11,387 bases of DNA, taken from positions 1 through 11,387 of the forward strand of contig CANNCG010000028.1 in assembly GCA_947502965.1 (NCBI GenBank). Reading direction: 5' to 3'. The notes under the pieces were generated by a model. It saw only the letters and a program-made list of their open reading frames with translations, had not been told where the DNA came from and searched no databases. Positions 1-7,000 of this stretch are shown one piece after another (the first letter of the stretch is position 1; the number at the start of each line of letters is the position of its first letter). The DNA is from a bacterium (GTDB taxonomy: Bacteria > Margulisbacteria > Marinamargulisbacteria > SXXA01). A program made the translations under genes and the position numbers.

Positions 1-99
1 CTCTCCATTATTGAGACCGCAAAAAAACAAGGCCTCAATATTTTGGAAACCATTCAGGCCGCGCTTAATCAGTCACTCCTCTTTGAGGGGGGGCGCTAG
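1..99 (+). CDS. C-terminal fragment of a probable transposase (IS66-like?)
   Basis: An open frame runs from the window edge to a TAG at 97-99 and gives 32 residues, with the core IETAKKQGLNILETIQAAL. Transposases of the short IS66 type often end in a helix of the form 'S(V/I)IETx(K/R)(K/R)QGxNxxxxL', so this is probably the tail of such a protein. The assignment rests on recalled family resemblance over a short stretch. Its C-terminus differs from that of the IS66 transposase at the other end of the window, so the two are not copies of one element. A TTAC at 104-107, just after the stop, could be the element's terminal base pattern (IS66 ends read GTAA inward), but I cannot confirm the boundary. 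The 5' part of the gene lies outside the window. Confidence 0.45.
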   Translation, partial: LSIIETAKKQGLNILETIQAALNQSLLFEGGR

Positions 100-230
100 A
101 TAGTTACCTTTTTTTTAGAACTTTGGTCCACCGTTAGGGGGCAAGCTCAGACAATTGGATTTCAAAATTCGCTTTTTGGACGTCCCCCCCCCCTTAGCGC
201 ACCCATTACGGGTGACATTTCTACTTGGGG
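100..230. other. Non-coding spacer with T8 and C10 runs
   Basis: No convincing gene lies between the transposase tail and the hisC promoter. The spacer has eight T at 109-116 and ten C at 184-193. Between about 118 and 181 it contains, in order, words also found in the dispersed repeat at 3791-3858 and 10992-11059: TGGTCC, AGGGG, GCTC, GATTT, AAATTCG, TTTTTGGA. This may be a decayed third copy, or chance, because the match needs several gaps. The C10 tract ends 37 bp before the -35 box of the downstream promoter, so length change there could in principle alter promoter activity (inference). Confidence 0.4.
200..214. promoter_or_regulatory. Small palindrome upstream of the hisC promoter
   Basis: CACCC-ATTAC-GGGTG is a perfect 5-bp inverted repeat around a 5-nt centre. 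It ends 16 bp before the TTGACA box. That is a common place for a regulator site, but the arms are short and I recognise no specific operator. Confidence 0.25.
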
Positions 231-258
231 TTGACACATTACAATTTATCCTTGTACT
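231..258 (+). promoter_or_regulatory. Candidate sigma-70 promoter for hisC-thrC-apgM
   Basis: A perfect -35 hexamer TTGACA at 231-236 is followed after 16 bp by a weaker -10, TGTACT at 253-258 (4 of 6 consensus bases). Transcription would begin near 265 and leave a leader of about 26 nt before the ATG at 291. A better -10-like hexamer, TATACT at 276-281, lacks a -35 at usable distance. The promoter lies inside the N-terminal extension that a TTG start at 225 would give hisC, which supports the start at 291. Confidence 0.5.
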
Positions 259-290
259 CCCACTGCCTCTGTCCCTATACTATTTCTACC

Positions 291-1385
291 ATGCATAGAC
301 TTAAATTTCGCAAATCGGTACAATCAATAAAACCCTACATTCCTGGAAAATCCATCGAAGAGGTGGTCAAGGAATTGGGCATCCAAGATGTGATCAAAAT
401 GGCGTCCAATGAAAACCCTTTTGGATGCCCGGTTTCTGCCGAAGAATTGGCACCGTATATTCAGCGAGGTAGCTATTATCCCAATGTCTCTACAACGCCG
501 TTGTATACCCAGGTGGCGGATATCCACGGCGTCTCAGAAAAACAAGTGGTGTTTGGCAATGGGAGTGACGAACTTTTGATGATGTTGGGTCAGGTTTTCT
601 TATCCCCAGAGACACATGCCATTTTTTCCCAACATACGTTTTCTGAATATGAGTTTGTTTGCCGTGTTATGGGGTCGTCTTTTACCAGTGTTCCCACCCG
701 AGACCATGCCTATGATTTGCAGGCCATTTTGTACGCGATACGTGCTGAAACGCGGGTTATTTTTTTGGCGAACCCCAACAATCCCACAGGATTGCTCGTC
801 CCCCGTCAGACGTTGAGTGCTTTTTTGGAGGTTGTTCCCGATTGGGTCGCGGTGGTCCTAGATGAGGCCTATGCCGAGTTTGTGACGTCACACGACTTTG
901 CAACAGGTATTTCGTTTTTGGAAAAACACCCCAATGTGATTGTGACCCGAACCTTTTCAAAACTTTACGGATTGGCGGCTTTTCGTATCGGATATGCGGT
1001 GGCTGCGGAAGCGGTTATTGCGCAGCTGCACAAGGTTCGGCAACCGTTTAATGTGAACCAGATTGCGGCCATGGCGGCGGTATTGGCTCTGGATAAAAAA
1101 GCGTTTATTCAACGCACCCTGGAAAATAACGAAATGGGAAAACGCTATCTCTATAGTATCTTTGAGAAATCGGGATTGGACTACATCCCTACTGAGGCGA
1201 ATTTCATTTGTGTCCAATTGCCTTTCAGCGGTAAACTGGCGTTTGAAAGCCTGTTGAAGCTGGGTATCATTGTGCGTAATTTGGCCAGCTTTGAGCTTCC
1301 CAATGCGATTCGGATCACCATTGGATTGACGGCACAAAATGAACGGCTGGGCACGGCGCTCAAATCTCTTCTATCGCGAGGATAA
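291..1385 (+). CDS. hisC: Histidinol-phosphate aminotransferase family protein (HisC)
   Basis: This is a PLP-dependent class I/II (fold type I) aminotransferase. HisC exchanges amino groups between imidazole-acetol phosphate and glutamate to give histidinol phosphate, in the cytosol. Visible marks are the N-terminal PYIPGKSIEEV and SNENPFG motifs, GNGSDELL, ANPNNPTG at residues 160-167, DEAYAEF at 191-197, and TRTFSKLYGLAAFRIGYA, whose Lys224 should be the PLP Schiff-base lysine. The start at 291 gives 364 residues, the usual length. The frame stays open back to a TTG at 225, but that would add 22 unrelated residues and overlap the promoter. No clear Shine-Dalgarno sequence precedes the ATG. 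It is the first gene of an operon with thrC (5 bp gap) and is not beside other his genes here. HisC paralogues also transaminate aromatic amino-acid precursors, so phenylalanine/tyrosine synthesis is a possible or additional role. Confidence 0.93.
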   Translation: MHRLKFRKSVQSIKPYIPGKSIEEVVKELGIQDVIKMASNENPFGCPVSAEELAPYIQRGSYYPNVSTTPLYTQVADIHGVSEKQVVFGNGSDELLMMLGQVFLSPETHAIFSQHTFSEYEFVCRVMGSSFTSVPTRDHAYDLQAILYAIRAETRVIFLANPNNPTGLLVPRQTLSAFLEVVPDWVAVVLDEAYAEFVTSHDFATGISFLEKHPNVIVTRTFSKLYGLAAFRIGYAVAAEAVIAQLHKVRQPFNVNQIAAMAAVLALDKKAFIQRTLENNEMGKRYLYSIFEKSGLDYIPTEANFICVQLPFSGKLAFESLLKLGIIVRNLASFELPNAIRITIGLTAQNERLGTALKSLLSRG

Positions 1386-1390
1386 CCCCT

Positions 1391-2452
1391 ATGTGGACAG
1401 GCATTATCGAAAAATACCGCGCGCATTTGCCGGTGTTAGACACAACCCCTATCGTTTCTCTTTGTGAAGGCAATACGCCTCTCATTTCCATTGATAATTT
1501 AGCCAAAAAAATGGGGATTCCCGCCCGATGGTATGTCAAATACGAAGGCCTAAACCCCACGGGTTCTTTTAAAGACCGTGGGATGACCATGGCCATCACC
1601 AAGGCCAAAGAGGCAGGCTCTAAAATCGTGATGTGTGCCTCTACCGGCAATACCTCAGCGGCCGCTGCTGCGTATGCGGCGAAAGCCGGCATGGGCTGCT
1701 GTGTGATCATTCCCGATGGCAAGATTGCATTGGGAAAACTGGCTCAGGCGATGATGCACGGCGCTTTGGTTTTGCAAATCTCTGGTAACTTTGACGATGC
1801 TTTGAACCTGGTGCGTGATATTACAGACGAATACCCGATTGCACTGGTCAATTCCGTCAATCCCTATCGTATAGAGGGCCAAAAAACCGGTTCTTTTGAG
1901 ATCGTGGATGCCTTGGGTGATGCGCCTGATTTTCACTTTATTCCAGTAGGCAATGCCGGGAATATTACCGCCTACTGGAAAGGGTATTCTGAATACAAAA
2001 CGTTGGGTAAATCCCAAAGGCTTCCCCGTATGATGGGGTACCAGGCTTCTGGGGCTGCGCCGATTGTATTGGGGTATCCTGTGTTGAATCCCGAAACCAT
2101 TGCGACGGCGATTCGTATCGGAAATCCTGCCAGTTGGAAGGGCGCCGTTAATGCAAGAGACGATTCTGGTGGCCATATCGACACGGTTACCGATGAAGAG
2201 ATGACCGTGTCGCAACAGGCATTGGCGGCATGTGATGGCGTGTTCTGTGAGCCTGCGTCCGCCGCCGCTGTCGCTGGTGTATTGAAATGGCACAAAGAAC
2301 ATCCGTTTCAAGAGGGTCAAACCATTGTCTCCGTTTTGACGGGACATGGGCTCAAGGATCCAAACCGCGCCATTGAGATTTCGTCGTCACCAATCACGGT
2401 TTTGGGCACAAAAGAGGGTGTGATGGCTGCGCTAATGCCGCTGTTGAGCTAG
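1391..2452 (+). CDS. thrC: Threonine synthase
   Basis: ThrC converts O-phospho-L-homoserine and water to L-threonine and phosphate with PLP (fold type II). The 353-residue length fits the short ThrC class found in Bacillus, cyanobacteria and many other groups, not the longer E. coli/yeast class. Near the N-terminus it has TPIVSLCEGNTPLI. The PLP lysine is in NPTGSFKDRGMT (Lys61), followed by the ASTGNTSAAAAAYAAKAG substrate/cofactor loop near residue 85 and the glycine-rich PVGNAGNITAYWKGY loop that holds the PLP phosphate. FCEPASAAAVAG and SVLTGHGLKDP in the C-terminal third are typical of the family. GAGG lies about 9 nt before the ATG, a good ribosome site. The next gene starts 4 bp after the stop and is the likely supplier of the phosphohomoserine substrate. 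Confidence 0.95.
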   Translation: MWTGIIEKYRAHLPVLDTTPIVSLCEGNTPLISIDNLAKKMGIPARWYVKYEGLNPTGSFKDRGMTMAITKAKEAGSKIVMCASTGNTSAAAAAYAAKAGMGCCVIIPDGKIALGKLAQAMMHGALVLQISGNFDDALNLVRDITDEYPIALVNSVNPYRIEGQKTGSFEIVDALGDAPDFHFIPVGNAGNITAYWKGYSEYKTLGKSQRLPRMMGYQASGAAPIVLGYPVLNPETIATAIRIGNPASWKGAVNARDDSGGHIDTVTDEEMTVSQQALAACDGVFCEPASAAAVAGVLKWHKEHPFQEGQTIVSVLTGHGLKDPNRAIEISSSPITVLGTKEGVMAALMPLLS

Positions 2453-2456
2453 CCCC

Positions 2457-3665
2457 ATGGGATACAAAGTCATCATTTGTCTGGGGGATGGGATGTCGGA
2501 TGAACCTATTACGGAGCTCGGAGGGCGGACTCCTTTGCAGGTGGCCCACACCCCGCATATGGATGCATTGGCGCTTCGGGGGCAGGCGGGTTTGATTCAG
2601 ACTGTTTTGCCGGGCATGTCGCCGGGGTCTGATGTGGCGAACATGGGGCTACTGGGCTACGATCCTCGGCGCTATTACACAGGAAGGGGGGCAATTGAGG
2701 CCGCCAGTCTTGGCATTGTACCCGCGGACCATGAGATTGTTTTTCGCTGCAATTTGGTCAATATCCAAGACGGTAAAATGCATAGTTTTACCTCTGGGCA
2801 TATTGAAACAGCCGATGCAGATGCCTTGTTGCAAACATTAAATACCCATTTTTTAGGCCGTGGAATTCGGTTTTATACAGGGGTCAGTTACCGCCATATC
2901 ATGGTGGTAGATCAGTCCTTTTTTGGGCTGTCGTGTACAGCGCCCCATGATATCACAGACAAAGACGTGGCCCCCTACTGGCCCAAGGGCGTACAAGAAG
3001 CGGCCCTCATGGCCATTATCGAAGAGGCCCGTGGCGTGTTGGTCTCCACACCCAAAAACCAAGAGAGGCTTGCCTCCGGACGCTATGCAGCTACCGATAT
3101 TTGGCCTTGGAGTCAGGGCCGTTTGCCCACATTGCCGTCTTTTTTGTCCGAGTTTGGCGTAAGGGGCGGTATCGTGACGGCTGTGGATTTGTTGCGTGGT
3201 TTGGGTCGTTTGAGCGGCTTAGAGACGCCTAATGTGCCGGGTGCCACGGGTTTTTTGGATACGAATTATGCAGGAAAGGTGGCGGCTGGTTTGGCCCTTC
3301 TTGAGACATGTGATTTTGCCTATATTCATGTGGAGGCCCCAGATGAATGCGGGCATTTGGGTGATTTTCAGAAAAAAATCCAAGCCATAGAAGACTTTGA
3401 TCGTCAGGTGGTGGGGCCAGTGCTGGCGTATATGGACACCCATCCCAATGTTCGGGTGGCTGTTTTGCCCGACCATCCAACGCCTTGTGCCCTCAAAACC
3501 CACACCTCTGATCCTGTACCGGTAGCCATCGCCGGGGCGGGGATTGTCGCGGACAAGGCAGTGGCCTATGACGAGGTGTCTGTTCATTCGGGAGGGCTTC
3601 GCTTCTCAGAGCCCTGGGCGTTGCTGCAGCACCTCTTTGGGGCTGGCTATACCCATCCCAAATGA
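2457..3665 (+). CDS. apgM: ApgM-family protein, proposed homoserine kinase
   Basis: This is a member of the alkaline-phosphatase-like superfamily, in the cofactor-independent, archaeal-type phosphoglycerate mutase group (402 aa). Metal-site motifs are visible: CLGDGMSDEP (Asp11), PGSDVANMGLLGYDP with the presumed nucleophile Ser58, HVEAPDECGHLGD (Asp296, His300), and DHPTPCALKTHTSDPVP (Asp339, His340, His349). The last motif, with the DHPTP-x(4)-THTSDPVP pattern, is typical of the subgroup named 'proposed homoserine kinase', which sits beside thrC in genomes lacking a GHMP-type ThrB. The position here, 4 bp after thrC in one operon, fits a role in making O-phosphohomoserine. That role is inferred from subgroup and context; glycolytic 2-/3-phosphoglycerate interconversion remains the alternative. 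Ribosome-site complementarity before the ATG is weak, so coupling to thrC translation is likely. The stop codon overlaps the start of a dispersed repeat. Confidence 0.88.
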   Translation: MGYKVIICLGDGMSDEPITELGGRTPLQVAHTPHMDALALRGQAGLIQTVLPGMSPGSDVANMGLLGYDPRRYYTGRGAIEAASLGIVPADHEIVFRCNLVNIQDGKMHSFTSGHIETADADALLQTLNTHFLGRGIRFYTGVSYRHIMVVDQSFFGLSCTAPHDITDKDVAPYWPKGVQEAALMAIIEEARGVLVSTPKNQERLASGRYAATDIWPWSQGRLPTLPSFLSEFGVRGGIVTAVDLLRGLGRLSGLETPNVPGATGFLDTNYAGKVAAGLALLETCDFAYIHVEAPDECGHLGDFQKKIQAIEDFDRQVVGPVLAYMDTHPNVRVAVLPDHPTPCALKTHTSDPVPVAIAGAGIVADKAVAYDEVSVHSGGLRFSEPWALLQHLFGAGYTHPK

Positions 3666-3858
3666 AACAGGGAGCGGACGCCTTTCCAAGGTTAGAGCTG
3701 TCGCGGCATGCGCAGTTGCAGAGCCGCCTTTGCGAGCACGATCCCTGGTCGGACGCGGCAAAGCCGGATCCTCCCTCAGCCATAGGCGCTAGTCACCTAT
3801 GAGGAATGGGTTCCCGCCACGATTTGAAATTCGGGGTTCACTTTGGAACGGGTATAAG
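3660..3858 (+). repeat. Dispersed repeat, long copy (block A + ~93 bp extra + block B)
   Basis: Two blocks match sequence 7 kb downstream. Block A, 3660-3686, matches 10954-10980 at 23 of 27 positions without gaps. Block B, 3791-3858, matches 10992-11059 at 56 of 68 without gaps. The blocks are 104 nt apart here but 11 nt apart in the other copy, so this copy has about 93 extra bases, or the other has lost them. Block B opens with a hairpin, ACCTAT-GAGGA-ATGGGT at 3795-3811, conserved in the other copy with a wobble change. The extra segment has GC-rich inverted repeats such as GCGGC/GCCGC at 3703-3727. The repeat begins on the last codon and stop of apgM, so it is a 3'-end element or sits immediately after the operon. 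I do not recognise the family. Confidence 0.8.
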
Positions 3859-4069
3859 TTGTGATGGTGAAAAAATTGGCCGATGTTGCAATGCGCTCAT
3901 CTCACTCAGCGGAGCTGAGCGAAAGGGTGTTTTTTCGGTGGATTCTCCCTTCGTGGATCTGCCTTATGGGCAGATCCAGCCTGGCCGCCTATATCCCTGC
4001 CAGAGCACGTCGCCTCCCCCTATCCCCGATCGTGGGTCATAATCAGTCCCGAACAATGGGTTTTGATTC
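3859..4069. other. Leader region upstream of tamB
   Basis: The rest of the 404 bp gap between apgM and tamB holds no recognised gene. A 6-bp hairpin, CTCAGC-GGA-GCTGAG at 3905-3919, is followed ten bases later by six T (3930-3935), too far for a standard terminator. A stronger hairpin lies at 3954-3978. A short frame from GTG/ATG at 3861/3864 ends in TGA at 4071-4073 and overlaps the tamB GTG as GTGA. It has no ribosome site and its translation matches nothing I know. No convincing -35/-10 pair is visible: CATAAT at 4038-4043 resembles a -10 but has no matching -35. Confidence 0.5.
3954..3978. other. Perfect 10-bp hairpin in the tamB leader
   Basis: TGGATCTGCC (3954-3963), a 5-nt loop TTATG, and GGCAGATCCA (3969-3978) form a perfect inverted repeat about 90 bp before the tamB start. 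No T-run follows, so it is not an ordinary intrinsic terminator. It could be an RNA stem in the leader or a protein-binding palindrome on DNA; nothing visible decides which. Confidence 0.6.
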
Positions 4070-7000
4070 GTGAAACCCATTGTCCGTTTGGTGAAATGGG
4101 GCTCCTTGGGTGGGGCCTTTCTCGTGGTGGCCTTGATCATGGTCTTGGTTTTGGCCTATATCGTCCAAATCCCCCAAAAAGCCTTGGCACAGATCGTCAG
4201 CCAAGAGATGAGCAAGATTTTCAAACAACCGGTTCGTATCGGGTCTGTCAAAGGTAACTTTGTCACGGGTGTGAGCTTGTGGGATATCCAGTTTTTCAAC
4301 CCACCAGAAATGTCGCGTGGGGTCATGCTGGAAATCGGACGCGCCGATGTCCGCTACAACCTCATGGAAGCCTTTCGAAATAAAGGCGACATTTTGGCAG
4401 CCACCCATTTGGTCACACTTTCAGGGGTTCACCTCAAAGTTTTGAGGGATAAAAATGACAAATGGAATGTCTTTTCCCTGGTGCCGCCCCCAGATCTGAG
4501 CAAGCCCCTAGCGCCTTTGACGTTTAAGGGTATTTTGCGAATGCGGGACATAGGTATTGCCTTCGTCGATGAAAAAGGCTGGGGACCAAGCGCACTTGAG
4601 GTCCCTTTTTCGGATGTGGTTTCGCCTATGACAGGGTTCGCAGACTTTGCGGATATTTCCCAAGCCCAGCTGCGCTTGCAGGGACGTTTGGCGAGCAATG
4701 ACTCTCCCATGAGTCTGGTGGGCAGTCTGGATGTGAATGCCGGTCAATTTCGGATGTTGATTTCGATGAAGGATTTTAATTTCAAGCGATGGGAACCCTA
4801 TGTGTTGCCTTTTCCTGGTTTGGATTTGCAGGGCGAAACCGTGGATCTAGACATCTATCTCAGGAGCAAATATTTCCCTGAAAAAGGCCAGTTGCCTTTC
4901 TTTTTTGATATCAAAACCACGCTCACAGAAACGGCCCTCAAACTGCCTATTTTTTCGGAGCCCATTCAGAATATTACGGGTGTTTTTCGGATGACCAATA
5001 GCCTTGTTCGGGCCATCGATTTGGCCCAAGCGCTGGGTATTTCCACGGGCGTGGCAGAAGAGATGCTGGCCTATTTGAAATCCGAAGGTATTCTCGACCC
5101 CAAAAACCGTGTGGATGCGACGGTGGTGAGTACGATGTCGCCGTTAACTCCCTTGGTTTTGCCGGAAAAATGGCATGGCTATACCCGTCGTCTTCATGCT
5201 TTTTTGAACTCACCGGATGTGCGTCTGGTGGGGTATGACGTTTCGGGGGAATTGGCGGGCGCAACACTTTCTGGGAGCGGAAATTTGATTCTCAACAAAG
5301 GGCGATTGCGCCTGGATCTTGTTACAACACCGTTTCCTGCGAAGTCCCTTGTCAGGTTGTTTCCGGCATTGGCGTCTTGGAAACTGTCTGGTACGGGGCA
5401 GGGAACGGTAAAGGTCACTGGCGAAATGTTCAATCCAAAAGTAGAAGGGCGTATGCGTTCTGAGCGTATGAGGGTACGTGGGATCCTGGTCTCCGAACCG
5501 GTCATGGATTACCACTACCATGCCAGAGTTTTGCAGATGGGATTGCTTTCGGGTCGGGTGTATGGGACGTCCCTAGCCGGTGAGGTGACGACGACCTTTG
5601 GCCCCAAAGGGCCCCTGTATCAGGGGACGATGGGCTTGTCGTGGTTGCAGGTGGGAAAGGGTGGCTTTGGAGTGAGCTTCGCCGAGGGACATGCAGCTGT
5701 GCAAGCAACGTTTGCTGGTGATACCACGGCGATGGACGTGCAATACCGTGTCCCTACGGCCACGATCACCGCGTGTCACCAGCGTGTCACAGCGTCTATG
5801 GGACATGTGGTGGTGAGGTTTTCGCCCTTGCAATATGAGGTGGTTTCTGGCGATATTTACCTCAATGGACGTCGAGAACCTGTCCCCATGACGGCCATGC
5901 TACGTCCTGGGGACCGGTGGTGGGTGGCGGCTGAGGGCCATGCCAGACTCTATGATCCCTTGTCACGGGGGATGATAGACCGTGTGGCTATTCGGGTACG
6001 CGTAGGCGCCAGCTGGCCCTCTGCCCATTCCGAGGTTTGGAATACCTTATCAGGGTCTTTGGTGGCGTCTGCGGCGGCGTTCCCGTTTCTGGGTCGCCAG
6101 TATGACGATATGTCGGTGGTGGCTGAGATGCAGAATGGGCGGACGCAGATCCATCAGTTTTTGCTGGAAAACAGTGACGAAAAAGCGGCGTTTTCGGGGT
6201 CTTTGTATCGTACTGTTGTGACGGATGGCGCGCTAAGTTTGTTCGATTTTTATCTGGATGCAGAGGCCCTTCGGTTACAGCGGATACCGCCTAAATTGAC
6301 CCCTATGACGGGAAGTGTGACGGGCGTCTTGCATTTTTCTCACCCTGAAAAACAGGACATGCCTTCGTGGAAAGATATCCATGTGGATGTGGATGTCACA
6401 TTTAAAAATAGCCGTATTCAGAATCAGTCGCTGGCATCACTGGGACTCAAAGGCCATTGGGGAAAAGGTAAAATGACCTTTTCGGATATTCGGTTGCTGC
6501 ACCACTCATCGGTGCTCAATGCCCGTGCGATCTTGCAGACGGATGGGGTTGCTGCGGTACATTTGTTGCCGGGAACCGTGATCCAATTGGCGGACTTTCA
6601 GTCTATTTTGTATGACAGGGTGGGGAAGTTGACCGGTGCTGTGTCCGTGACGGGCCTATTGTCCGGCACTGTGAAACGTCCAGAGGCCAAGCTCTCCGTG
6701 GCCATTTTAGGATTTAAATCCTACGCCTTTGGATTGAATGATATCGCAGGTGAACTGGTGTTGCGCAATGGGGTTTTGTCTATTGCGGAGGGACGTGTAA
6801 GAGAAGCCAAATCCGAAATGGGATTTTCGGGGCATGTTCGTTTGTGGGGAGAGGCCGCGGGTCCACGGTATGCGTGGCGGGTCTCCTTCAAAGATACCCC
6901 GCTTGAGGTGCTTGCAGTGGCCATAGAGGCATTGCGAAAAGAAGTGGATTTGCGAGATGTGGCGGGTACGGGTGTTGTGGGGATTCAGGAAAGGGTAAAA

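Noticed and set aside
225..290. TTG start at 225 giving HisC a 22-residue N-terminal extension
   Set aside because: It would overlap a TTGACA promoter, and the family's N-terminus aligns with MHRLKFRKSVQSIKPYIPGK from 291.
957..1337. Minus-strand frames of 100-230 codons opposite hisC, thrC and apgM
   Set aside because: They lie wholly antisense to well-supported genes and their translations show no family motifs.
3791..3858. T-box riboswitch suggested by a GGTTCCCGCC..CGA-like stretch
   Set aside because: The T-box core AGGGTGG-ACCGCG is not present, no specifier stem or terminator is visible, and the copies follow genes rather than precede amino-acid genes in both cases.
3821..3858. Sigma-70 promoter TTGAAA...TATAAG in block B
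   Set aside because: The spacing is 23 bp in both copies, too long for a usual promoter.
3798..3866. Short peptide encoded by block B (PMRNGFPPRFEIR... versus PMRDRLPPRFEIP...)
   Set aside because: Both copies are open in one frame, but differences fall on all three codon positions without synonymous bias and no ribosome site is seen.
3845..3869. ECF/sigma-E-type promoter from GGAAC in block B before tamB
   Set aside because: The -10 spacing and sequence differ between the two repeat copies, and the second copy has no gene downstream on that strand.
3905..3935. Intrinsic terminator from CTCAGC-GGA-GCTGAG plus T6
   Set aside because: The T-run is ten bases from the stem, too far for a standard intrinsic terminator.
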